Assembly (NCBI RefSeq): GCF_018100805.1
Contig: NZ_JAGJEA010000004.1
Location: 372,001 to 436,000 of the forward strand
Length of the DNA: 64,000 bases
From: Aquimarina sp. MMG016
GTDB taxonomy: Bacteria; Bacteroidota; Bacteroidia; Flavobacteriales; Flavobacteriaceae
Reading direction: 5' to 3'
The position numbers and the translations under genes are program-made. Under the pieces are notes generated by a model. The model worked only from the letters and a program-made list of their open reading frames with translations, had not been told where the DNA came from and made no database searches. Below are positions 1-9,900 of this stretch, in pieces. Position 1 is the first letter of the stretch; the number at the start of each line of letters is the position of its first letter.

Positions 1-465
1 AATATATCAAAAGAATATCTTTCTAAGACTAGGATGTTTTCTGAAGCTTATAATCAAAGAAGATGTATCATAATCGTCACTGGTTTTTTTATTTATCATC
101 TACATAATGGTTCATTTTATCCCTATTATGTATACCTAAGTTCTAAAAAGCCCTTTTATCTTGGTGGTATTTATAACACTTTAGAAGACGGGTTCATCAC
201 TTGCTCTATAGTAACTACTAAAGCAAAAGGAATTATAAAGGACATTCAAAATCTGAACGATACAATGCCTTTACTTATTGCTAAAGAATCTAAAAAAGCC
301 TGGTTGGATCCAGATTCAGAAATTAGTGAAATAGATCTGCTCCTAAATAATCCAGTAGACTTGGATTTTTGTGCTCACCCAATTGCAAAAGAGTTCTTTA
401 AAAACGATATTTCTTACGATTCTATGTTATCACCAGTTTACTACAAAGACATACCAATACCGTAA
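1..465 (+). CDS. SOS response-associated peptidase-like protein (SRAP/YedK/HMCES family), 5' end outside window
   Basis: The frame is open from base 1, so the real start lies upstream of the window. The visible part resembles the SRAP fold, which in YedK/HMCES covalently caps abasic sites in single-stranded DNA. The family's RRC..(V/I)..GF, PYY(V/I)..., FYLGGIYN and TMPLLI stretches can be followed in order. The N-terminal MCGR segment with the catalytic Cys2 cannot be seen. Two other family residues look changed: GFYEW reads GFFIYH, so the Glu is missing, and the usual IHNRMP reads IQNLNDTMP, so the His is missing. It may be a non-catalytic paralogue. It converges on the next gene, which ends 6 bp away. 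Confidence 0.6.
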   Translation, partial: NISKEYLSKTRMFSEAYNQRRCIIIVTGFFIYHLHNGSFYPYYVYLSSKKPFYLGGIYNTLEDGFITCSIVTTKAKGIIKDIQNLNDTMPLLIAKESKKAWLDPDSEISEIDLLLNNPVDLDFCAHPIAKEFFKNDISYDSMLSPVYYKDIPIP

Positions 466-471
466 TATTCT

Positions 472-786
472 TTAACTACAATTAATACCTTGAATTTCGT
501 CTGTTATAGTACTTACTTCTATTTTAAGTGTCATAGGAATTATACCATATTTTGGTCCTAAACCTTCAGTCATAAACCTACCTAAATAGTGATGAGCTAG
601 CTCAATATTATCAAATATCATCGTTCCACCAATGGTTTTAGTTTCGTCATTAGAGAAGCAAAATAATGAAATCAAACCTTTGGTATTCTTTAGAATTTCT
701 CGTCTTTCCTGAGTCACTTTAACAACATTATCGAAAGAAAATCTAGTTTTAAATTTTAGATGTACTATAGCTTTTTTCCTTTGCAT
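472..786 (-). CDS. YdhR/ABM-like dimeric alpha-beta barrel protein
   Basis: A 104-residue soluble protein with no signal peptide. The stretch IGGTMIFDNIELAHHYLGRF, followed by an EGLGPKYGI segment and a closing beta strand, resembles YdhR-type putative monooxygenases of the dimeric alpha-beta barrel superfamily. Those proteins are small and often cofactor-independent, and most have no known substrate. No catalytic residue can be assigned here. It is a lone gene facing the SRAP-like gene tail to tail, with an AraC-type regulator gene upstream on the same strand. The family call rests on overall pattern only. Confidence 0.45.
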   Translation of the reverse strand: MQRKKAIVHLKFKTRFSFDNVVKVTQERREILKNTKGLISLFCFSNDETKTIGGTMIFDNIELAHHYLGRFMTEGLGPKYGIIPMTLKIEVSTITDEIQGINCS

Positions 787-919
787 TAAATTCTGGGTTT
801 TAGAGTGGGGTTATTTCAAAAAAAAGTTGGTACTCCTCAATTTATCCTTAAACACGAAACCAGATAAGATAAATCCGAAGAAACAAACTTTTCTATACCA
901 AATTAGAGTGAAAATTCAG

Positions 920-1954
920 CTATTCTTTAACTTTAATTCGTTTTCTATATTCCGTAGGTAAGATTCCATATCGCTCAAAAAATATCTTTGAAAAATAACT
1001 TCTACTTTTGAGACCTATTTTGTATACAATTTCAGAAATTGAATCGTCAGTATTCTTGATATGGTCTCTGGAAATTTCCAATTTTAATTGCCTGATATAT
1101 TCATTAACAGATTTTGAATATAAAACTTTAAATCCTAGCTGTAGTTTTTTTGAACTTATCCCGGCTCGGCTAGCTAATGTATTAACAGAAAGAGGTTCTG
1201 AAATGTTATCAATGATATACTCTGATAATTTATGGATTTTCTTAATATCTTCCTTACTCAATGATTCCGGTAGTCCTGCATCATTCTCATAATTATGTTG
1301 TTCTAACAACTGCATTGCCATAATCAGATTGAGCTGTCCTTCTATTGATAGCGTTCTTACGATACCACTTTCGTGACTTTCCTGGAGTTGTTTTATCTGA
1401 TCCGCAATTTTGAGATTGTAATTACCAAGATGTTTAAAAGGTACTGAATCTTTATCTCCATTAAAAACGGATAACAATCCCTGACTTAGCAACGATAAAT
1501 TACTATTTTTTTTCTTAGCGTACTCCACTGGAAGTACATAGATAAAATTAACCTTTACCGATACTGTCTTCGGAAATATATAAGTTTCCTTTGACAGTTT
1601 TTGAGTGGATATAATAATATTCTGATAACGCTCAATAGAAAGATATTCTTGATCAATACTATTGAAATATTCTAGTTTCCCTTCAGAAACAAAAACAAAC
1701 TCAACAGGATTAGCACCCTCGATACTAAAAATAATTTTTGTGTCTTCTATAAAATTAACATTGTAATCAACTAAGGTTACTCCCCAATCAAAAGCAATAC
1801 TTCTGATCATACCTTTTCCGAATTCATTATCAAATTCTAGAACACACTCTCCCCACTGATGCTTTAAATTCCCTTTTAAATAATTGTTTAATTGTTCTAA
1901 AATCTCTGCACCATCAACACTACGTATTTCAATTTTCTGCATGCTGCTACTCAA
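920..1954 (-). CDS. AraC-family transcriptional regulator
   Basis: A 344-residue protein whose last ~100 residues are an AraC/XylS double helix-turn-helix. The first HTH lies around SVNTLASRAGISSKKLQLGF. The second lies around ISEIVYKIGLKSRSYFSKIF and is followed by the family signature FxxxYGxxPTEYRKR. The N-terminal ~230 residues form an uncharacterised sensor region rich in beta strands. The next gene upstream codes for a protein of the same length and layout, so the two are tandem paralogues. In Bacteroidota such regulators often act on nearby genes, but no operator could be recognised. Confidence 0.85.
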   Translation of the reverse strand: MSSSMQKIEIRSVDGAEILEQLNNYLKGNLKHQWGECVLEFDNEFGKGMIRSIAFDWGVTLVDYNVNFIEDTKIIFSIEGANPVEFVFVSEGKLEYFNSIDQEYLSIERYQNIIISTQKLSKETYIFPKTVSVKVNFIYVLPVEYAKKKNSNLSLLSQGLLSVFNGDKDSVPFKHLGNYNLKIADQIKQLQESHESGIVRTLSIEGQLNLIMAMQLLEQHNYENDAGLPESLSKEDIKKIHKLSEYIIDNISEPLSVNTLASRAGISSKKLQLGFKVLYSKSVNEYIRQLKLEISRDHIKNTDDSISEIVYKIGLKSRSYFSKIFFERYGILPTEYRKRIKVKE

Positions 1955-2119
1955 TCTTATTTTTCTTTAGTAATTGTACAAAGAAATTAGATTTGGCGTG
2001 AACAGATTAACAATTTTGAAACTTATACTAACACTTTTGATCAGTTTATACTCACAAGAAATGGTCAAAAAAGGTTTAGAAACACTCTAAACAGACTTAT
2101 TTTTCTGATTTAAAAAGCC

Positions 2120-3163
2120 TTATGCAGATTGCGAACTACCTTTAGTATTTCTGACTTGATCTAAATACTGTTTAGGTGTTAGGCCGTATTTTTGCTTAAA
2201 GAGTTTAGAAAAGTAACTTCTGGAATTAATACCCACCTTATAGGTGATTTCGGTAATATTAAGACTTGTTGATTCTAATAAATCTTTTGAAGTCTCAATC
2301 CTATAATTTCTAATAAATTCGTTTACAGAGGTTTTATACAACTGTTTAAAACCGGATTGGAGTGTATTTTGATTTAAGCCTACTCGCTTAGCCAAGTTGA
2401 CTACGTTACCAATGGTTTCTATTTCTTCTTTAATAATTGAAACGGCTTGCTCAATACTTTCTACGGTAGCTTGTCTGAGTATTAATCGCTTATCAGGCTG
2501 ATTAAGATCATCCAGATATTGCTGTAATTGGTGGGTTAAAATTTCATATGCTTTGCCCTCTAAAAAAACTTGGCGCATAAATCCTGTCAATTCACATTCT
2601 GTAAATTCTGAAATAAACTTGGAAATCTCAAGACTATAATAATTTTTATAATAAAATTCATTAATTCCATTTACATCCCTAAAAAGCCCAATAAGATCAT
2701 CATTCATATCAGGGAGAAAAGATTCTATCTTCTCTTCAAACTTTTTTCGATTAATCTGAAGTGTGAAAATACAAATTGGTGTATTCGCCGGTATTTTAAA
2801 AAGGTGGTTATTTTTAGGAGTGCTGGAAAGCATGACATTCTCCAATCGTCTTATCTCTCTAAATTCTTTATCATCTTGCAACTTATAATTAAAACTCGAC
2901 TCTCTGTTAAACATAATTTTTAATGGATGTACGACACCTTTTTTCATTTCGAAATGAAAGTCTTTCTTCAACAAATAATCTGTTTCAACTACCCCTATCC
3001 CAAAATCAAATTGAAAAGACCGTATGTAACCAGAGCCAAACTCTTCGGGTAGTCGCATGCACCTTTCGTGATGGGATTCTTCATAATCGCAGCCTAAACT
3101 ACTGGCTAGATCGACAATTATGCTCTTCACATCCTCATCTTTTATCTCGATTTTTTTCTTCAT
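2120..3163 (-). CDS. AraC-family transcriptional regulator (paralogue of the neighbouring regulator)
   Basis: A 347-residue protein built like its neighbour at 920-1954. The C-terminal AraC DNA-binding domain has a first HTH near VVNLAKRVGLNQNTLQSGF and a second near ITEITYKVGINSRSYFSKLF, then the closing YGLTPKQYLDQ motif. Both N-terminal regions contain related phrases, for example EFG.GYIRSFQFDFGIGVVE here and EFGKGMIRSIAFDWGVTLVD in the paralogue, which supports an old duplication. It is divergent from the small DUF1328 gene at 3374, with a ~210-bp shared upstream region. The ligand is unknown. Confidence 0.85.
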   Translation of the reverse strand: MKKKIEIKDEDVKSIIVDLASSLGCDYEESHHERCMRLPEEFGSGYIRSFQFDFGIGVVETDYLLKKDFHFEMKKGVVHPLKIMFNRESSFNYKLQDDKEFREIRRLENVMLSSTPKNNHLFKIPANTPICIFTLQINRKKFEEKIESFLPDMNDDLIGLFRDVNGINEFYYKNYYSLEISKFISEFTECELTGFMRQVFLEGKAYEILTHQLQQYLDDLNQPDKRLILRQATVESIEQAVSIIKEEIETIGNVVNLAKRVGLNQNTLQSGFKQLYKTSVNEFIRNYRIETSKDLLESTSLNITEITYKVGINSRSYFSKLFKQKYGLTPKQYLDQVRNTKGSSQSA

Positions 3164-3373
3164 TAATATTGGTCAATAGTTGTTATTAAATAAAGATACC
3201 CTTATTTAATAAGAATCTGATCAAAATTAATATTTAAAAGTAATGGAGTCAATAAAACCAGTGATACAGTTAATATATATCCTTGTATTTGAAGAAATTT
3301 ACCATAGTAAAGGTTTGAAAATCAAACCACTCTTATAGGAAGAGGTTTTAAAAACTAAATAAATAATAATCAT

Positions 3374-3538
3374 ATGTTACGTTGGACAGTAATTTTCATC
3401 ATTTTAGCACTAGTTGCTGGAGTTTTAGGGTTTGGTGGTATTGCGGCAGGGGCTGCTGGTATTGCTAAAATTTTATTTTTTGTTTTTATCGTATTATTTC
3501 TTTTATCAATTATTTTCGGTAAAAGGTTTAAAGCATAA
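3374..3538 (+). CDS. DUF1328 (YtjA-like) small membrane protein
   Basis: A 54-residue hydrophobic peptide beginning [20 protein letters not shown], then [16 protein letters not shown] and ending FGKRFKA. This matches the short DUF1328/YtjA family, which has two membrane segments separated by a Gly/Ala-rich turn and no known function. Some members are stress-inducible. The start is uncertain by a base because the line spacing around 3420 was hard to read; the reading frame is clear. It lies 31 bp before the small lipoprotein gene, probably in one transcript that ends at the strong terminator near 3783. Confidence 0.75.
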   Translation: MLRWTVIFIILALVAGVLGFGGIAAGAAGIAKILFFVFIVLFLLSIIFGKRFKA

Positions 3539-3569
3539 GCGGAACTAATTTTAACTAAAACTAAATTTT

Positions 3570-3752
3570 ATGAAAAAAATAATCATATCATTTGCGGCAA
3601 TGTGCTTAATTGTTGCAACTACATTAAGTTGTAGAGAAAAGAAGACTACTGGAGAAAAAATTGAAGATGCCGTAGAAGAGACTGTAGAAGCAGTGGAAGA
3701 TGGAGCAGAAGAGGTCAAAGACGCTGTTGAAGATGCTACGGATGATAATTAA
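3570..3752 (+). CDS. Small acidic lipoprotein
   Basis: A 60-residue peptide with an N-terminal lipoprotein signal, lysines followed by a hydrophobic run and the lipobox-like TLSC. The mature part is almost entirely Glu, Asp, Ala, Val and Lys in an amphipathic pattern resembling 11-residue helical repeats (EDAVEE, VEDGAEEVKDAVEDA). Similar small surface or periplasmic lipoproteins occur next to stress genes in Bacteroidota. No enzymatic role is suggested. It is probably co-transcribed with the preceding DUF1328 gene and is followed directly by a terminator. Confidence 0.7.
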   Translation: MKKIIISFAAMCLIVATTLSCREKKTTGEKIEDAVEETVEAVEDGAEEVKDAVEDATDDN

Positions 3753-3782
3753 TCGTTATCCACTACATTAACAGCTCTAAAG

Positions 3783-3818
3783 AACAGGTAATAAGGGTAG
3801 GCCATTACCTGTTTTTTT
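3783..3818 (+). terminator. Rho-independent terminator after the lipoprotein gene
   Basis: The arms ACAGGTAAT and ATTACCTGT form a perfect 9-bp stem around an 11-nt loop and are followed by a run of eight T. It lies 31 bp after the stop of the small lipoprotein gene on the same strand. Confidence 0.9.
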
Positions 3819-4120
3819 TAAACTCATTAATCAACTTTATCCTAAGAATAAATGGGCAATTTTCAATTAAAAAAAATAGTTCGGATTGCAATCAATTTCT
3901 TTTTTATCATGTTTTTGATGATGTGCATCTATTTTGTGAATATTTTAATCTAACAAATTAAATTTTCGTGATTTGGCTTTAAAAAAGATATCGTAATTAA
4001 AGAAAAAATCCTTAGAACGTGGTAAGCAATACTAAGCACGCATATAACCACCAAAACAATTTAAGCTAAGAGTTATTAAAAAATAACAATTTTAGAATGT
4101 GATGGTAAAATTCTTTGAAA
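3819..4120. other. Intergenic region with nothing recognised
   Basis: About 300 bp of AT-rich sequence between the lipoprotein terminator and the convergent ArsC-like gene. No open frame with a plausible start, no clear inverted repeat and no RNA gene was found. Confidence 0.5.
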
Positions 4121-4537
4121 TCACTTTTTTTCTGCTGGATTTCTAGATACCCCAGCACTGTCTGGTTCTATAAATTTCACAAAATCCGAAGGACTTTCAA
4201 TTTGATAAAATGATTCCCCTAAAATTAAAATGGGCCTTCTTATGATACGAGGATTCTTTTTAATAATCTTTAACCAATCATGAGTACTCATAGATGTTTC
4301 TGGATCATACAAACCCTGATAATTCGGATACTTTTTCTGAATCAAATCAGTAATATGAAGGCCGAGATTTTCAGCAATTTCTAACCATTGTGTTCCAGAG
4401 ATTTGAGTTTTGGCTGTATCAATAACCAAAATACTTTTTTTTGATGCACTAACATAACTATAAGTTTGTTTACCTAAAGATTCTTCGGAATTATAAATTA
4501 ATGTAATCTTATTTTTATCAGTTGAAATAACTCCCAT
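4121..4537 (-). CDS. ArsC/Spx-like thioredoxin-fold protein without the catalytic cysteine
   Basis: A 138-residue protein with the ArsC/Spx/YffB layout: an opening beta strand (ITLIYNSEE), a helix, a second strand (KSILVIDTAK), then a helical part with the family-like segment MSTHDWLKIIKKNPRIIRRP, matching the L..NP.LI.RP motif. In active arsenate reductases a Cys sits where this protein has NSEESLGKQ, so the classical reductase chemistry looks absent. It stands alone, divergent from the cardiolipin synthase gene. A regulatory or degenerate role is possible. Confidence 0.6.
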   Translation of the reverse strand: MGVISTDKNKITLIYNSEESLGKQTYSYVSASKKSILVIDTAKTQISGTQWLEIAENLGLHITDLIQKKYPNYQGLYDPETSMSTHDWLKIIKKNPRIIRRPILILGESFYQIESPSDFVKFIEPDSAGVSRNPAEKK

Positions 4538-4666
4538 AATAATTAAATTTTTAATTTTAGAAAATTATCCCTTTATCAACTACTGCGATGATCCGATCCA
4601 AATAAATGGTAGCTCATTCAAAAAATTAAAGTACTAATACCAAAATGAAATTAAACTTATACTCAT

Positions 4667-6088
4667 ATGATTATTGCTATTAGTCTATATACCATTCTCA
4701 ATCTTCTTGCTTTTGTGCATATAATCTTGTACGGATCACGACCAACCAAATCTCTCAGCTGGCTTCTGATTGTCTTAATATTTCCGTTTTTTGGAATTCT
4801 CTTATACATAGTTTTTGGAATTAACAGAAGGAGATTTAAATTTTTTAAGTTAAAGCAGACGGTAAGAAGACGTCTTTACGATGAAAACTTTAGAAGTCGA
4901 TTAACAAAAAAACGAGAAGTTGAGTTCACTAACAAAAAAGCTTTAAAACTATCTAAGTTAATGCGAAATAGCTCGGATTTTGCTGCACAACCATGCAATG
5001 ATGTGAATGTACTACAGAATGGCGAGAAAACATTCGAAATTATTTTTGAAGAATTGAAAAAGGCAGAAAAATTCATACATCTACAATATTATATTTTTGA
5101 AGAAGGGGAGTTAGTCGACAGACTTTATTCACTCTTAAAAGAAAAATTAGAAAGTGGTGTTGAAGTGCGTATTTTATATGATGCAATAGGAAGTTACTCT
5201 TTGCGTAAGAAGGCAATCAAAAAATTTAAAGATATAGGTGCAAAAGTATTTCCAATAATGCCCTTGCATTATGGAAGTTTTTTGTTCACATTAAATTATC
5301 GAAATCATAGAAAAATTATAATAATAGACGGAAAAGTAGGTTTCACAGGCGGTGTTAACATCTCTGACAAATACATCAAACCCAATTCTGAACTAGGTAT
5401 TTGGGATGACACTCATTTGTTTTTAAAAGGTCCAGCGGTTGATCATCTACATCGTGTATTTATCAAAGACTACTATTTTGCAAGTGATCAGGAATTGCTA
5501 TTGAAAAACGCTTATCTCCCTGAAATTGAAGGGCAAGGCGATGTAGCTATTCAGATTATAGCTGGGGGACCAGATTCGGATCATCCTTCAATTATGCAAC
5601 AATATATATCAATGATCAATCTGGCAGAAGAGTATATTTATATCTCTAACCCTTACTTTATTCCAAACAGCGCTATGCTTGAAGCTTTACGAATTGCTGC
5701 ATTAAGCGGAGTCAATATTAAACTACTTGTGCCTAAAAAATCAGATTCGTGGTTAGCAAAACACAGTATGCTGTCATTTTTCGAAGAATTACTCTTTTTA
5801 GGAATTGAAATCTATCAACAAAAAGATGATTTCTTACATAGTAAGGTAATTGTTATGGATGGAGAAATTGCCTCCGTAGGCTCTGGAAATTTCGATCACA
5901 GAAGTTTTGAACATAATTTTGAAACTAATGCCCTTATTTACGACAAAACCATCGCAGAAAGTATCTGTAAAGATTTTATGGAAGACTGCGATGAAGGTGT
6001 TTTACTCGAATATGAAACCTATAAAAATCGTCCATTGAAACGAAAGCTTTCAGAAGGAATTGCCAGATTCTTTAGCCCACTGCTGTAA
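4667..6088 (+). CDS. cls: Cardiolipin synthase (phospholipase D superfamily)
   Basis: A 473-residue protein with two N-terminal membrane helices (the PLDNc region, LSWLLIVLIFPFFGILLYIVFG) and two phospholipase D HxK motifs. The first is NHRKIIIIDGKVGFTGG near residue 213 and the second is LHSKVIVMDGEIASVGSGN near residue 390. This is the standard layout of bacterial Cls, which condenses phosphatidylglycerol molecules to cardiolipin at the inner membrane. Length and motif spacing fit the family. It converges on the next gene with only 4 bp between their ends, and nothing suggests an operon. Confidence 0.92.
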   Translation: MIIAISLYTILNLLAFVHIILYGSRPTKSLSWLLIVLIFPFFGILLYIVFGINRRRFKFFKLKQTVRRRLYDENFRSRLTKKREVEFTNKKALKLSKLMRNSSDFAAQPCNDVNVLQNGEKTFEIIFEELKKAEKFIHLQYYIFEEGELVDRLYSLLKEKLESGVEVRILYDAIGSYSLRKKAIKKFKDIGAKVFPIMPLHYGSFLFTLNYRNHRKIIIIDGKVGFTGGVNISDKYIKPNSELGIWDDTHLFLKGPAVDHLHRVFIKDYYFASDQELLLKNAYLPEIEGQGDVAIQIIAGGPDSDHPSIMQQYISMINLAEEYIYISNPYFIPNSAMLEALRIAALSGVNIKLLVPKKSDSWLAKHSMLSFFEELLFLGIEIYQQKDDFLHSKVIVMDGEIASVGSGNFDHRSFEHNFETNALIYDKTIAESICKDFMEDCDEGVLLEYETYKNRPLKRKLSEGIARFFSPLL

Positions 6089-6092
6089 TTGT

Positions 6093-6986
6093 CTAAATTT
6101 TAAATTTTAATCCAGCCCTGATGTAAAAACTATTTTTATCATTGATAGTCGATACATTTTCCTGATCTTCATTACGTAATCTTATATCATTAATGAGCGT
6201 AAAACCGGTATAAGTGTATAAAACAAAGTGATCTGTTAGGTACCTTTCATATCCAATCCCAGACAATACGATGGTCATTGAAATATTATTAGCCACTTGC
6301 TCCTCAGAAGTCACGACATCCGTAAAACTTCTATTATTTTGAATGTTGGCAAAAAAACCATCTAATGTCACAAATGCTTGCAATGCATTTCTTCTTTTGA
6401 AACGAACTTTAATATTGGATTTTGGAACTCCTAAAACAAAGGACCAATACGGACGAAATTCTCTATAATAATTTACAAAGGGTAACGGAAAAGGTCTTCC
6501 TGCGGTAGTAGAATACCGAATCCCAAGAATTAGTCGCCAAGGTTTTGGTATAACTTCTTTAGTTTGATCCTTAACAAAATAGATAGACCCAGTGAACAAC
6601 ACATCATCATTATTTAACCCGTCTCCCTCAAAGTTGGAAGCAACAATAGCTCCCGCTTGTGCTGCAAAACGCCAATTATTTTTTAATTTGAATGTGTATG
6701 CCAGAGTGCCTTCAAAGGAACTGAAACGCTCTAATTCGTTTGTGTCAAAATCGGTTTCATCACGATAAATAAAATTAACGTTTCTGTATTCTATACCAGG
6801 CACTAAATAACTGCCTTGTTCATTTAGTTTAATAGGATATTTAGCAAATACTCGTAATCTCCTAAAGGAATTATCACTATCTCTTTGCGGAAAAAAAGTA
6901 TATTCTATTCTTGCAAGATCTGACACCTGACATTGAACAGCTACGCCAGAAATTAGAACTAAAAAGAATAAAACATATTTTTTCAT
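6093..6986 (-). CDS. Exported outer-membrane beta-barrel-like protein (DUF6268-like)
   Basis: A 297-residue protein with a clear signal peptide (MKKYVLFFLVLISGVAVQCQ). The rest is a series of alternating short strands typical of an outer-membrane barrel, ending in YIRAGLKFKI with the usual aromatic/hydrophobic last strand. It resembles the uncharacterised DUF6268 group of Bacteroidota barrels. It starts 8 bp after the end of the metallophosphoesterase/barrel gene on the same strand, so the two are probably co-transcribed. No substrate can be inferred. Confidence 0.55.
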   Translation of the reverse strand: MKKYVLFFLVLISGVAVQCQVSDLARIEYTFFPQRDSDNSFRRLRVFAKYPIKLNEQGSYLVPGIEYRNVNFIYRDETDFDTNELERFSSFEGTLAYTFKLKNNWRFAAQAGAIVASNFEGDGLNNDDVLFTGSIYFVKDQTKEVIPKPWRLILGIRYSTTAGRPFPLPFVNYYREFRPYWSFVLGVPKSNIKVRFKRRNALQAFVTLDGFFANIQNNRSFTDVVTSEEQVANNISMTIVLSGIGYERYLTDHFVLYTYTGFTLINDIRLRNEDQENVSTINDKNSFYIRAGLKFKI

Positions 6987-6994
6987 AATTTCAG

Positions 6995-9900
6995 TTAAAA
7001 TTTGAAAGCGAAAGAAAATGAAAATCTCGCTCCGTCTTCTCCGGTAAATAAATTAAAAGTAGCGCTTAAAGCATCAGCACTATTCATCCAGAATCCGCCG
7101 CCAAGACTACTATGCCATTTATCAGATTGATCATTATCAGAAATCCAAACCCTTCCTGTGTCTATGCCTGTAAAAATTCCTATCTGCAAGGGCAATACAC
7201 TGGTTTTGAATTGTTTAAAACTGTAACGAATATCAGCACTTCCTACCAGTGCGGATTGCCCGGTAAAACGTTCGGTTCTATAAGCTCTTAACAGATTGTC
7301 AGCACCTAGTTGTGCCCCTTGGTAAAATTCAAAATTTTCTCCAATATTAAATTGCCCCTTAGCGGCTGTTTTTAATACCAGCTTTCTATTTCTACTCAAA
7401 GCGTTATAAAAGCCCAGATATGGTTTTATATATCCAAAAGTTCTGTCCGTATTATCCACATTCATTCTTCCGCCTACATTGATTTCGAATTTCATACCTC
7501 TAGTCGGGTTTACCGTCACATCATAGCTTTCATATCCATATGTTCCATCTAAACCGGCAAACCATTTTCGCTCAAAGGCTTCAAGATTAGGCAGACCAGC
7601 TTCTAGTGTAATAAACCGCTCATTTGTATCATCGACTTTTATTCCTTCGATAGATCCTTTATATTCAAAATAACTACCTAATCTTCCTTTTTTAATTGCT
7701 CCCAGTGCAGTACTATATGTGCTTAATTTTACTCGATTGTAATCAAAATCTAATTCATCTTGATTATTTACAGTTTCATTTCCAAATCCAAAAAAATTCA
7801 CTGCAAAATTTGGGCTAGTATACCTTACATCCACTAGTAAGTTATAATTCCCTAATATTCCTGCAAACTCTCCGGAGTAGCCAATATCGAATCCCTGAGT
7901 AGCAAAATAGTATCCTCCAGAGAATGTGTGCTTACTGGAAAAAGGATTACGATGAAAGCCATTAATCGTAAAAATTGCCATAGGACCAATTCGTATTCCG
8001 TCATCCGGATTAAAACCAATCACCGGTAATACAGAAGAAGTAGTTAACACATCTTCATTCTTATCGAAATTATTGATCTGATAATTATCTGTAAAGCGGA
8101 TTTTTGCACCACCTTTTTTCTCGATAGTATTAGGTTTACTTTTATGATCATAAACAGCTATTTTATGTCCTTTATTGAATCGATAGATATCGTTATTCTG
8201 TCCTCCAACAATATTAATTCGTATAGGATTATCAACTTCACCAGTAGATTCAAAAACATCATCATCATCCAATCCATAAATCCAAATTTCTTTGGTCTCT
8301 TTTTTATCAAATGTTTTATCACTTAACATTACTCCTTTCAGGCCATCCTTTATTCTGTAGACTCTCACTCTAGTCTTACCATTTTTCATCCGATAAATCT
8401 CTACAAGATCATCTTTATCGGTTCCCATTACTATAGAAAGACGCGTTAAACAATCATAATATCGATCAGCTATATCTACGATATTTTTACGTCTTCCTTT
8501 TAGATTTTTTATTATAGTATTTAGATCTTTTCCTTTAGCTTCGGGAGGAATATTCCTGAAAGCGTTTTCAATAGCATTATCAGTAAGATTTTCTTGTATA
8601 TATTTTGCTTGTTTTAACCATTCATCTCTTCCACTATTTCTGATTAAGGTTCTATCCAGTCTGGTTGCCGAGGAGTTAATCCATTTTACATCTTTTAACT
8701 CATCATCATATACCTGAAATTGATTAGCAAATCCCATCAAACCTCTTAAAGTTCCCAGAAATCCACCATCAAAATTAGAAAAAGCCTGATCTCTATCTCT
8801 TGGTATAGGTTTAAAAATATGATCTCCATTCTCTAGTTCGTATTCTGCCCATCTCCACTGATCTTGATGACGATCCCAATCACCAATTAGCATATCAAAA
8901 ATTCTGGCTCTTATATACGACGGTTCGTCGATTTTATATTTTTCGTCTCTTCGCAGCCTTTCATATACATCGGCTGTGCTCTCTATATCGTCCGGTTTAC
9001 CAAAAGAAGCTAAGTCTTTATGGTTCTCTTCCGGTCTCTCTTCGATCATATATAATTCATTACCAAATTCCGCATTAAATTTTCCAAGAGCCTTCTGTTT
9101 AGGTATGTAATAAAGTTTGGGGTTGGTGTGAAAAACACCAACAGCATCAGAAAGTTCTGGAATTACGGTAAATATGTAGGGATGCCCTGCCGTATAAAAG
9201 TCAAGTAGAATATCTTCTGAAATCGTGTTTTCCAGAGATTCTTCTACATAATTATTCTGAAAAACCGTGGATTGCAAAAATTTAATTCCACTTTTCTTAA
9301 GCGCTCTCATATTAAATTGCTTTCCGTCTTTATCTTGTAATCGGATAGAACGGGTTTGGTGCCCTCCTCCTTTTCGGACTACTTCTAATCCACCATATAA
9401 TGTATCTAGAACAGCAACTTTTGCTTTTATTTTAGTTCCATATAGTTCTCTATAATGATCCCCCCAAATACTCTCGTAAAACTCTGTTCGGTCGGTTCCT
9501 TCTGTTTCATATACAGACGCTTCAACTACCTGCTGAGTAACTCCAGGAATTGACTCAACATCATAAGTGGGTGTTTTTTTATAAATTTCTTTTTTAAAAA
9601 GTAATTCTGGTTTATTGTTTTTACTTCCAAAATAAGAAGCCCAAGAAGATCCATCTTTATACATATCCAATCTAACAAACCCTTGACCACCATAGGCAAA
9701 GATTCCATCGTTACTTAAAGCAGCATATGAATTTTTAGCACCAGCTCCGGATACAATCTGTTTAATACCGTTGTGTTCTATATATTGCAACGAATGTTCA
9801 TGTCCTGAGGCAAAAATGATTTTGTTAGCTCCTTTTGCCAATGTTTCTAATCGCTGAACTAGCGATTTGTACTGTTTATTTTGATTATCCTGCGTAGAAA

